Below are positions 10,608-23,300 of a DNA stretch of 64,000 nt, piece after piece. The notes beneath the pieces were generated by a model. It was given only the letters and a program-made list of their open reading frames with translations. It was not told the DNA's origin and did not search any database. The translations under genes were made by a program, and so were the position numbers. This stretch comes from Rhabditoides inermis (lineage: Eukaryota; Nematoda; Chromadorea; Rhabditida; Rhabditidae): NCBI GenBank assembly GCA_963966185.1, contig CAWZYM010000277.1, positions 124,001-188,000 of the forward strand, written 5' to 3'. Each line of letters opens with the position of its first letter. The first letter of the stretch is position 1.

Positions 10608-13600
10608 ATGGGTCGCTCTAACAACGTTCACAAGGTGAGAGCTCGAGTTGGAGCGTGGTGCGAAGCGTATGGCTGTAACCGCTATCTGTTTCAGTTTGTG
10701 AGCTTCTCGGAGCAGATCGAGAAGGTGGGCGGCGATCTCGCCAAGTGGAACAACCGACTCGCGGCGGTGACCAACGACCAGGAGACATACCTCGCCGAGG
10801 CGCTCACCAAGTGGAATGATCTCGACTACGGAGAGGACTACCGTGAGTAGATGTATGCGTTGTTGTTGTTTACACTGCTCCCCCAGGCCTCTTCCTCGAA
10901 GAGATACCGATCAAGGAGCTGCAGACGTACGCGCAGGTGCTTCATCGGAAGGTGAGTCGCTTCTGCTTTTTTGTGATATCCTTTATGTTTGTAGGATGAG
11001 GTGATGGGTGTGTTGCTGCAACACATGGAGAAGCCGGGCAACCGGTCGATGATCGCCCTCATCGAGATCACCATGGGCATGGCCAGAGATCTCAACGAGG
11101 AGTTCTACGACTATATGTGGTGAGCATATCATTTTGTTAATTATGTTTCTCGTATTGTCGTATTGTTACATTATAACTTAACAAAGATTGAGTGATGCCT
11201 ATTTTTCGTATTTCACAGTCCATGAACACTTTAGGCCGGTGTTCGACGTGTTGATGTCGGTGATGCAAGTGGCGGAGAACAACAAGGATCTCCTGGAGAC
11301 TGCCTACCTCGCACTAGCCCTCCTCTTCAAGCTGCAGTGGCGCAAGATCATCAAGGAGCTCAGGAAGACGTTCGCGTGAGTCGTCACTTGATTTTAATTC
11401 CATCATTGCGCGCTGTTTCGTATGTTTGCACTTCTTGCCACGCCCACCCGTGTTGTAGTCGCTTCGTGCCGCTGTTCGGCAGTCGTCGCGTGTACGTGCG
11501 TCGTTTTGCCGCCGAGTCGTTCGCGTTCCTGTTGCGCAAGTCGAGCGCCGTCGGCAAGCTCACCACCTACGTCGTCAGCAAGGTGCGCTCTTTTTTTAAT
11601 ATCTTTTCACCACTTCTTGTCTTTATTGATATTAGTTTGATGCTTGGAAGTACAGTGGGCATATGACACATGAAACGTATTGTTTGTTATGGTGATTGTT
11701 GCAATTGATAGGCGGCCGAGGAGTCTGGCGAGGAGTTGGCCGACGGAGCCGCGCAGCTCTTCTACCACATGATCCGCGGAGTCAACGGAGGATTCCACAG
11801 CAACACTGAGCAGGTACGTTCATCCTCAATGCATTTCCATGTTCACCCGATTCCTTGCAGCTTCTCGCGGAGGTGATCAACTCTGTGCTGTCTCTCTCCG
11901 ATGAGAAGGAGCGCGAGACGGGTTTGGCGATTCTGGAGGCGTCGATGGTTATCTCTGCCGAGTACGCTCTCGGAGACCACATGAAGGTCGTCAACAAGGT
12001 CCTTCTCGTGAGTATTTTACTACCGTTTATATTTTCAGATTATTGTATTGATTTATTTGTTTAGAATCTTCTGGAGAAGGCCACTTCTTCGGAGCACATT
12101 GTGTGCATGTTCCGTCTCATCTCAGCCAGCTATCCGCGCAAGTCGGCCGCCGCTGGAAAGAAGGACAAGATCAAGGGCAAAGTCAGGAGGAAGGTGGGTT
12201 GAAGCTCATACATATGAAATTTTTTAAATCGAGATTGTGAATAGTGTTTTGTACATTGAAATGTGTGATCAGGGTGCTCGCTCGTTTGTGTACCTGGACA
12301 CTGCTCGTCTCTACGACGTGCTCGACAAGAAGCTCGCTCGCCCCGATCTCGCACTCAACAACGAGATGGTCACGTTCATTGTCGAGGTGAGTGTCCTCCA
12401 TCTCCATTCTTATCTTTTGACATGATCTTGATCATGAATAGTGATTTCGACCCTTTCGATTTATTGATTGATTAATCGTTGTGTTGAGACGGTGACTTCC
12501 CACATGGCGTCGTCGGAGTGGCACATGCGCGTGCGTCAGTTGGTGGACCGGGCGGTGGGCGGAGTGAGCGCGGACAGTGGCAGGGGACCGGCGGCCGTGC
12601 TCGATCTCCTGGAGGGGCTCGCCGCCATGGACGCATTCGAGTTGTACATCATGCCCGCCGTCGCCAAGCTCGCCACTGCTGTTGTCCAGGTGGAGCGGGT
12701 TGTTTGTTTCGGACGGTTTGGATGATAAACCCACTTCCACTCTGGTGAATAAGAGAGCTAGTATATCTTGCGCTAACTGTCGTTTTGTTAAAGGATGTCG
12801 GGTTTGCCTCTAATTGAATCTTAGATATTATGGTATTTGTTTCAGAGTGGTGAGGAGGCGATGATCTCTCGCGTGCTGTCGCTGTACGCCACAATCTGCG
12901 TGCAGCGCCGACCGATTGGCGATGCTGCTCATAGGGGTGAGTTATTATTATATTCATATGTTCTATATTATTCGAATGTGTTTTATTGATTTGAACGTTT
13001 TGTTATCATTGACAGTTTTAGACAAGCGCACGACGTTCTTCGACGTGTCGCCGCACCAGTGTGTGCGGGCGGAGATGCTGAAGCGGCTGAAGGCGGCGGC
13101 GGCGGGGAAGAAGATGGTGGGAGAGGAGTGGGAGGAGACGGCGCGCATCGTCGCCGCCTGGCCGTGGATGTTCGCGCAGGCTGAGGGCGTCAAGGGTGAG
13201 TGGGGGGGGGGGGCACCGGAGGGAACTAGTATCGTATGTGGCCTATGTGGTATTGCAGAGATTGACGCTGTCCTGTCTATCCTGAAGACGGCCATGTCGC
13301 ACACTCCGTCCTCGTCTGCCGACTCGCAGTCGTGCCTAGTTTTCATCTGCGTCGCTGCCCTTCATGATGTGCAGAAGGAGAGGCTCAAGGAGATTGGCAC
13401 AGAGACTGTGGAGCAGTTTGTCAAGTGAGTTTATATTTGGGTTTCTCAGGGACCTTGAAGGCTTATTGAAATTGAATGCTGATGTTAGCGTTGATATAGT
13501 GTGTGAAATGTATTTTTCCAGGTTTTGATTTGGCGTATGATATACGTACCTGTGTTTAGAGCGAACGAGTGCGACGAGTGCTCGCTGCGCGCGTTTGCGC

Positions 13601-14328
13601 TGTGGGTGTCGGTGTGCGGAGTGAGCGAGAACCCCGAGGAGTTAGACAGGGTGGAGCAGTTCATGGCCAAAGCGTACTTCAACCCCAACCCTGCGGTGAG
13701 TCTGGTTTTTTGAGATGTGATGCGATCGGCACTAGTAGAAGTGTATGTGCGATGCCATTTACATGCGTGTATTCTTGTTTTATAGCAGGGGTCATGTATT
13801 TCTCTCCGCAGGTGCGTGCGAATGCGCTGGAGGTGCTGGCGGCGTTCCGCGTTCCTCTCGAGGGGACGATGGACGAGCGGGGAGACAGCATGGTGAGTGC
13901 GGTTGTGGGGTGTTGTGGTATGAAGTCGATATCAATGAACCGCGGATTATTCGGTTTGTGTTGGTATAAATGTGTATGTGTAGAGCGAAACGTATGTTTC
14001 ACATGTCGTGAATCGTGTCTTTCAGTCGGGTGGCGAAAGCGTGTACTGTATTCTGCGGGACGCGGAGCGCGTGGTGCTGGATCTGTCTGGGTACAGGGAG
14101 CGGGTGATGCATCTGCGCAAGCTGCAGCACGCCCACCTCAAGCAGCACTGTCCGGTGGGCAGAGTGGAGCAGTGCGAGAAGGTGAGTAGGGGTTACGCGT
14201 GTTTTGGATGAGTTAGGTTTCACGGGTGTAGTTTGATAGGTGTCGAATGCCTTTTGTTAATATCTCTTGTTCTTCTTTTCTATTTTCAGTCTCGAAATCA
14301 GATCAGCAGTTTTTTAGTTGCCGAATCG

Positions 14329-14369
<41 letters not shown>

Positions 14370-17300
14370 CACCGTACCTTTTGATGTAGATTGTGCTGCG
14401 CGTGTGTCTGTCGCAGTGGTTCGAGTCGTTCACGCCGATGTGGCCGATGATGCACGAGGTGCTCGAGACGTACGCCCGAGGAATGGAGGTGAGGAGGAAG
14501 AGAGAGAGAGAGAGAGAGAGACGATGTGGTTACTATCGTTGTTCAGCTGGACGCGTTCTGGTCGGTGGTTGGCGAGGTGCTGGAGGAGGTGAACGCCGCG
14601 GTGCGCGAGGGAAAGAGGAGCGAGCTGCCGCCCGCCCTCTCGCACCTGCTCAGGGAGCTCCTCCCCGAGCTGCACGTGCACGGAGAAGTGAGGTGAGGAG
14701 ACAAGTTGTATAGCACCGTGGTTGTGAAGTTGTGATACGATCATGCATTGAAATGGTCTGGTTCCAGCTGTTTCGTACTACGTTATGAAACATGTCATTG
14801 TGATATGTGTTCTGCTTTTTCAGATACTCTCCGTACCGCCTGCAGCTGCTCAAGTTCCTCGTGAAGATTGCGGATTTGGCAGAGAGGCGAACCAAGGTGC
14901 TCTCGCCCATGTTGCTTGACATATATGAGTGAGTCGAACTAGTTTTCATTAGTATCTTATCTCTTATCTTCAACTACAGAAAGGACTACATGCGCCAGGA
15001 GAACTCCGTGGAGGAGATGGGACAGGAGAATGAGGAGGAGCAGGAGAAGGAGGAAGATGCAGACAAGGAGGATGAGAAGATGGAGGAGGACGGAGAAGAG
15101 GAGGAAGAGGAGGAGGAGGAGAAGAGCGGCAAGAAGGGCGGCAAGAGGCTCGGAGTCAAGGAGGTGAGAGTTGGATCGGGTTTGGGAATACAGTGTCTTC
15201 TGCAGACTGTGCGCTCTCTGTGTGCCTACCTGGAGATCTACGCCAAGTTCTCCAGTCCCGTCAGTGTCTATCTCGCACCCAAGATTCGCGAGATGTACGA
15301 TGAGGTGCGTTGTTTACTTGTTTATCGGTTGGTTGTTTACATGTTATTTTTCAGCTGTTGATGGCGCCGTACGAGGAGCTGCAGACTGTCGTACTCAAGT
15401 GCCTCTTCACCTACAAGAACAAGAACCTCAATCCGTACAAGTGAGTAGAGTGCTGTAGGAATGGTACTGTATTCTGTGTATGATGTACTCGCCTGTATTG
15501 CAGGCCGAACTTTGAGAAGCTGACGGACGAGAAGACGTTCTTCGGCGAGATAGTCATGTTCGGTGTGGACGACGACTACGAGGTGGTGCAGGAGGAGCAC
15601 AGACAGGGGCTCATGCCCGTTGCGCTCAGGTGAGAGAGAAGGGAGTGGAGAGGGATTGATTGACTTGGAAAACGGAGTTTTTCTTCTACAAAATTGTAAT
15701 TCAGTTTTCGTAGCGTCTTTAGTCTTTTTGGTGAAACGTATTTTGTATCGAATCCATTTTTTTACATGTATTATTGTTTTTAAAATGTGCGTTACAGGTT
15801 TATGTACGGGAAGCTGTTGATGCGTGTGCCGCGCAAGGTGTCGCACCGTCGCTCGAAGATCTTCCAGTGGCTGGCCGGCTGCCGGGGCGAGGAGCTCAAC
15901 GCCTTCCTCCGCATCCTCTTCCAGCCCCTCCTGCCACTGTTAGGTGAGTTTTTTGCGGTGTGTATAGTTATTTTAGTGTAATCATCAGCCACACATGCAT
16001 TGTGGAATCACAATTTTTTTTACCATGACAACTTACTATGATACTTATTCTTACGACATTATTGAGTGTTCTTTCCAGACAACGACGACGACTACCCGGC
16101 TGTGGTGGCAGAGTGTGAGGACGACGATATGCTCGCCCGCTTCCCCCTCGTCAAGCTCAAGAGGTGCGTGATTTGTATATTGGTGTACTGTAATCAATAT
16201 TTTTCATCGCGTTTTGATATATGCTATTACACGTATGCGACAGGGATGTGTGTGAGTTGTAGATGTACCCGTGTGAGAGAGGGGAGGGGGATGATCAGAT
16301 GAGTACGAGTGGTAGGATGATGATGATGCTCCACGTGGTGAGACGGGCGAGGGTGGCACGCGGCGGCGCTGCGCACGTGATTAGTTGCGAGTGCGGCAGG
16401 TAGACCTGAAGAATTATATTTATCAGTTTTTTTTAAAATAAGTTTTATGTGGAATGTAGTAAGGGCTATGAGAGATATGTTTTAATTTATCAACGGAACT
16501 CTCTTGCTCATTTACCCTACACCCAATGTGAATTGTGTGTTTCAAGCTCTAATGTAGTTGTGGTAACTAAATTCATGGTTTGATGATTTGCGTTAACCGT
16601 GTCCACTGAATATAATACGTGCACTGATTGTCTCACCTCTCGCACTGTGTGCTTGTGCGGGTCGTGCTGGCAGTAGACGTCGGAGAGGGGCAGGGTGGAT
16701 GAAGAAGAAGGGGAAGAAGAAGAGGAAGAGGACGGGGATGAGGAGGAGTGGGACAGCCGCAGCCAGTCGCTCAGCCACTGCATTGAGCAGTCACAGTGCA
16801 GCGGGTTGCCCTGTGGGAGGGATGAGATGAATGGAGGGGGATTGCGGGATGTATACGTTTCACGTTAATAGTATGATCAGCTATGAGTTTTAAACTCAAT
16901 TCTCCTTCGGTAAAATGTAAGCAAAACATACGGCGAGGTGCAGTTCCTGTAGCACCGTGCCATGCTGGTTGACGACGGGCACGGCAGTGTTGCGGAACGG
17001 GTGGAAATGGGTGAGGCGGTTGTGCGCCAGGCGAAGCGACAGGAAGTTGACGCCTACAAGCTCACAACAATTTGATCACATACCACTCTCACCCCTCACC
17101 AGTGAGCGTGTTGAAAATGGCGGCGGGGAAGGTAGCCAGTTGAGTGTGCTCGACTGCCAGCTCGACTCGATAGCCGCGGAGCAGGTAGAACGCGCCAATG
17201 TCGATCTGAAAGTACCTGGGTAATACCTATGCTACCCGATGCCACTCACGTCTCTCAATCTCGCGCCGGTGACTGTGAGGTGTCGCATGAGTCGCATGTC

Positions 17301-20300
17301 TGCGCGATGCAGCTGCGTGTCGAGTATGTCTTCCACAATCTCCACGTGCAGGTTGGAGAGTGGCGGGAGGGCGGCGATGATGTCGGACACGTTGTACGGC
17401 CGAGCGGTGGACACGCCGTGCATCTCCAACTCGCGCATGTTGGTCAGCTGCGACCACGAGTGTGCCTCTGGCAGACGGACGAGCGCGTGCAGAGAGCAGA
17501 GAGACAGCTTCTCGAGCTGAAATGCAACGTGATGGACCGTAGTCGTACCGATGTCACCTGGTAGAGCGTCTTGAAGTGGGCATCGGTGAGGTGGGTGAGC
17601 TGGTTGCCGGAGATGTTGAGGTGCTTGAGATCGTGTAGATCGGCGAACGCGTCGGTCGGCAGCAGCTGGATGTTGTTGTACGCAATGTCCAGCTCGGTCA
17701 GCTTGGACAGCGGAGAGAGATCGTGCCGCGACATGTCGAAGATCTTGTTCCTGAACAGAATTTCATTTCAACGAATCATATCTATTGTTTTGTTAGCGAC
17801 TCACTGGCTAATATTGAGCGATCGCAGTCCGCGCTGAGTGAAGCGAGGCATGGAAAAGAGTCCTGTACTCGCCAGATTGAGTGATTGAATGGAAGGGCTG
17901 ATGAGCTGAAAACCAACAGTCTGAATAGTAACGTTGATTGTGAATAGTCTCACCGAGAAAGCTGCGGGATTCCACGTGGTTATGGGATTGTTTGATAGAT
18001 CGAGATGTTGCAGCGCGGGAAGATGCTCGAATGCGGCCTCCTCAATAGAGTCGATGTGATTGTGGGAGAGATCGAGATGCGTGAGGTTGCGCAGTCCGGA
18101 GAAGATGGCAGAGGTGATGGATGTGAGCTGGTTGTGCGCCATGGACAGACTCGACAGCGAGTTGGCCACCGAGCCGAGCGAGGACAGCGGGAACGAGGAG
18201 AACTCGTTGTGCGCGAGGGACAGCGAGAGCACGTTGTTCTTGCCGAATGTGTCCGAGTGCAGCATGATGAGCGCGTTGTGCGACAGGTCGATGTGGTGCA
18301 GCAGGTCCTGAACGGAGATGGTTTCCGGACAAGCAAAACACTGACATACCTGTGTGCTGAAGGTGCTCTTCCACACGTTACGCATATGGTTGTTGGAGAG
18401 ATCGAGGTGCGTGAGCCGGGGACAGGCGTGGAAGGCAGTGGTGTGCACGTCCAGCAGACCATTGTGGGAGAGGGAGAGGTAACGGAGCTGGTCAAAGTCG
18501 CGCATCGTCTCTCGACCGATAGTCTGCAGCTCGTTGTGGGAGAGGTCCAACTTGAGCAGTGATCGCTTCACACACGAGAGCTCGAGACTGCAAACATACC
18601 CTTTACAGACCGGATTATCATATCGGTCTACCTGGAGATCCTATTGAAGGAAACGTCGAGATTAGTGATTGTCTGCGCGTAGCTGAGAGACTGACAGTCG
18701 AATGAACGAAGGTTGTTGTTGCTCACATCAAAGATCTCAATGCGATTCACCTGAACGAAATATAAACGACAACAAGAAATGATTCCTCACTTTGGAAAAG
18801 GCGTCTCTCTCAAGGTGCTCCAGTTTGTTGTGATGGAGGGAGATGATCTCTAGCTGCGGCAGGTTAGTGAAACTTCCCGGCGCGACGCGAGTGATCTCGT
18901 TGTTGGACAGGTCGATTTGCTTGATGTTCTTGAGATCGGCAAACGTCTGAAATGAAAGGGTTTGCACTGTACCCGTGTTCTCTCACTAACCAGCGGTCTC
19001 ACTGCGCCGATCTTGTTGTGGCTGAGGAGCACCTGCTGGATGTTGTCGAGCTGCGAGAAGGCTCGAGTGGACACGTAGTCGATGTTGTTGTGTGCTAGGT
19101 TGACAGATCGCAGCTCTCCACAACTGCCAGTGTGGAACGTCTTGTCGGTGATGTTGGAGATGCGATTTCCGGAAAGAGAGAGCCGCTCGAGTCGCGCCAT
19201 TGTGCCGGCCGAGTATGGCGGGAGTGTCTCGATTGCGTTGTTGTCGAGCACGAGATGCCGCAGCTTGCTCATCTTGGTCAACGCGTTCTGCGGATATTCG
19301 GAGAGGTGGTTGTTCTGAAGAAACAGCGACTCGAGCCCTGGTAGCTTCTCGAACGCCCGGTATCCAATCTCGTCAATCCGATTGTAGGAGAGATCGAGAT
19401 AGGCAAGTGCCGTCATGTAGAGGAATACAGCAGGGTCGGCAATAGATCGCAGGTGATTACCGGCAAGGTTGAGCATCACCAGCGACGTCCCTGATCCATC
19501 AAAGGTGCCAAACGCCAGTTTGTCGAGTGAGGAGATGCGGTTCTTGGAGAGATCGAGGTGCTGCAGCTTGGACATTCCGTTGAGCATATCAGATGGGATG
19601 GCGGAGAGGTGGTTGTACGCGACGAGCAGCTCGGTCAAAGTGTTCTTGGTCTGCGACATGATGGACGCGTCGAGCCTACAACAGAAGTTGATATCAATGA
19701 TCAATGATAAATACGTATTCAATAATTCAATGAACTCACTCGTTGAGCTTGTTTCCGTTGAGGTTGAGATGCGTGAGTGCGCGTAGCTCACTGAGCGCAT
19801 CCGGAAGCGTGTGCATCTGGTTCTCCTCGAGGTTGAGCTTGGCGAGGTTCTTGGCAAAATTGTTGAACGCGCCGGCGGGAATGTGGACGACTTGGTTGTA
19901 GGAAAGGTCCAATTCCCGACACTGACTCACTCCAGAGAAAGCACGTGCGTGTATTTTGCCAATCTGAAAAGAAGCGATGAGCAAGAGTGTTTATGACCGG
20001 ATGACTTGCACTTGCACTTGCTTGCCAGATGTTCAAAAAGCCGTACCTGATTGTAGCTGAGATCTAATTCCTTGAACTTGCGGAAGCTCTTGAAGGAGGC
20101 GTTGGTGAGCTTGCGAATCTTGTTGTTGCGCAGATTGAGCTTGAGCTCGTTCTTGAACAGTATCTCATCATGTCCGTCCAGTGATGTGATATTGTTGCCT
20201 TCGAGGCTGAGCGACTGTATGGACGAGAGGTCCTGGAGAGCGAGGTAGGGAATCTGTAACGACTTGTTCATATCGGATTCCCGTGTGCGGTCACAGATTG

Positions 20301-23300
20301 CGCTGTGTATCGGGTATCACATGCTGCGGAGATCGGTGATCGCGCTGTCGCGTTGTGAGACACGCAGTGTGTGGGTGAGAATTGTGAGGATGGCGCGGGC
20401 CGCCTGCGAGTGATTGGCAAGTGAATGTGACATGTTGATGGGCTACGAGCGCGGCGAGTTGGCAAGTTGATGAGAGGATTAGGAGCAGCGGATTGTGTTA
20501 CCTGGATATTTGCGCCCTGTGGCTCAGGGCTCTCCCCGGCACAATGAGATTGCAATTGCAACGGAATGCGCACAAGAAGAAATCGAGGCGGCGGTGTAAT
20601 GTGTGAATAGACAGCGCGCGCTGACACAGCGGAAAGAAAAGAACTCTCGCCTTGTCCAACAGGTTGTTCTTCAAGTCGAGAAAGCCGAGTGAGGGCGGAA
20701 GGGAGAGCTTCTCCAACTCGCTGATGCGGTTGTTGGAGAGAGTGAGCACGATGAGCCGAAGGCGGTGGAACGAGAGATTCGGGATGAACGTGATCTGGAA
20801 ACGAAAGTATTAGTTGGTGATATGTTTGCAAGAATCCCACCTGGTTATGATCGAGATGGAGGAACTGTAGATTGTTGAGCTGTGTCTCGTCGAATGTGTT
20901 GGCGCGCACATGCGTGATGCGATTGTGTTCGAGGTGAAGGAACTGTAGCTGGCTGAGATAGGTGAGCGACCACGACGGAACGACGGACAGGTTGTTCTGC
21001 TTCAGGATCAGCTTGTACAGGCGCTTCTGCAATGTTGTGTGTCACAGCGGTCATCTCAAACTGTCCCACCTCGAGTCCGCGGAACGCGTTGACGTTGACG
21101 GTCTGGATGTGGTTGTTGGTGAAGTCGAGTGTCTGCACGTCGTGCTGCTTGAAGCCGTCCTGCTGCAAGTTTGTCAGCGCGCCGTCCGTGATGGACAGGG
21201 CGAGGATGGTGGTGGGAGGGCGGCCGCCTCGGGGGGACGGGTCGTGCGGCAGAGGAGGCACCGTGTCGACCGACAGCCCCCGGCACATGACGTGCAGCGA
21301 GTGCGCCACGCCCGATGGCAGACACTCGCATTCACGCCAGATGGACGAGATCGGGAAGGGAAAGCTGAAAGTGAACGGGGTGCGAACGTGGAATTGTTGT
21401 GGACTCACTTGCACTGTGTCGTTGATGCCGGGGCATCATGGAGCCATTGTGCGTGGGCGAAAGACAGGAGGAGTGTCGACGAGAGTAGTAATGTGAACAT
21501 CATGACATTCTGAAAACACGTGGATGCGTTGAAACGTATTACGAATTGAATGGCGCATGATGTTGCAACGCGAGAGCATAGTGTGAGAGATGAAATGAGT
21601 CAAGCCCCGGAGGGTGGGGAAGAGTGATGAAGTGGGGTTAACAAGTATACAACATGGCAGTGGGAGACGCGGAGAGGGAGGAGAGAGAGAGAGCAGGAAA
21701 GCATGTCCTGGGATATGTGGAATGAGGAGATGGTGAGAGAGAGGGTGTGTATGGGATGGGATTTGCGAATTTTGAGGGAAGAGTAGGGGAGAGAGTCAGC
21801 TGGCGAGTGGGAACAGCGAGAGTCGCCGAGGGGGGGAGGAGAGAAGAGAGGGTGTTCGCATGTTACATTGCCCTCGCCAGTTTATCCCATTTGATGAGAT
21901 TAATGAGATAAGCGAGGGTGCACCGACAGCGCCGGTCAGAGAAAAAAGATTGTGATTGGTGTTGTTTCCGGTGAGAAAGTCGGTGGCAGGCCGCAAAAAG
22001 TGCGACTGCGGTGGCCGCCGAATGGTGTGCTCTCACATTCGAGTCGTCTTTTGATGAGGAGAGGAAAGCAGCTGTTGGAGCGATTGGTTATGTGCGCGAG
22101 TGAAGAATGTTGGAATTTGGAATGGGGTGTGGCGAATGGACAGGTAATGGGGTAGGCAGGCAATGTGGGCAAGAAGACAATTGGGATTCGACACGCGTTC
22201 GCCCTCTAATGAAGGGCGTAATGGAGCCTCCGAGGAGAGGAGAGGGGGGGGGACAGTATGGGTGGTCCTTGAGAGGTCTTTAGACTCTTTCGGTCATTGA
22301 CGGGATTACAGTGGATGTTAATGACAGATGAGGGTATGTTTTGAGAGTAGTGGGAATTGAGGAATTGAGGCAATGAGCTGTTCACACGAACGCAGCGAGA
22401 CACGAAGAGAGTACAGCGGTTTATTGAAGCAATCATATGGCGGATGGGAAATGACTCGGCAGAAGTGTGGGATGGATATGCAGAGTAGTGTAAACATTGT
22501 ATGAAGAATAAGATATAGGCGACGAGAGATAACATCTATTATTGTCGCGGCGAGGCGCTTTTTGAAAGTGAGCAAGAGGAGACGAGTTACATGTGGCGGA
22601 ATTGGATATAAAAAACGCGATACACAATTGAATGTGTAAAACGTGGGAGGGGTGGCGTGTAGATAGGATTGAGGAAATAGAATAGGGTTGAGTATGCGAT
22701 ACGCATACACACACCACTGAGTGAGACAGGCGCGGGGGATAGCCCTTGTGGTGGGATGGAGAGGTGTTTGGGGCTGGAAGCCAAGTGGAGCGGAAAGGGG
22801 GGAAGGAGAAGGAGATGTGAAATGGGATACAGACGGATATGATGATGATGGGATATGAAGAGAGGCTCTTGGCTCCGGTGGCGAGAGTAGTGTACGGTAT
22901 GTACGCTGTGATTTACAATGTGTGCTATTGCGCCACAGGTGAGAGGAGTTTGTCAGTGAGTGTATTAGAGGTGGGTTATGGAGTTATGACCGGGGTGGGG
23001 TGAGTGGCGCGAGGTGACGGCTGTCGCAACGCAGAGGCGCAGAGGTCAACGAGACTGCACACCGGATGGGGCGATTGAGTAATAAGAGAGCCGGCAAGAC
23101 AATTGCCGTCGATGGCATGTCTTTTAAAGTGCAAGGAAGCGTTCGCCTCATGAATTTTTGACGACAGAAGAGAGGACACGCTGATTTGCGTCCTTTGGTT
23201 GGTTACAGAGTGTTTGTCATGTTGTGTACGCTCAGCTGTTGCCGATGGGGTTTTGAATAATTTATTCGCAGCTAAATGCGAGTGTGGGAGCCGCCGTGTT

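Noticed and set aside
14331..14366. TA run as a possible origin or structural element
   Set aside because: Plain microsatellite inside an intron; nothing else supports a function.
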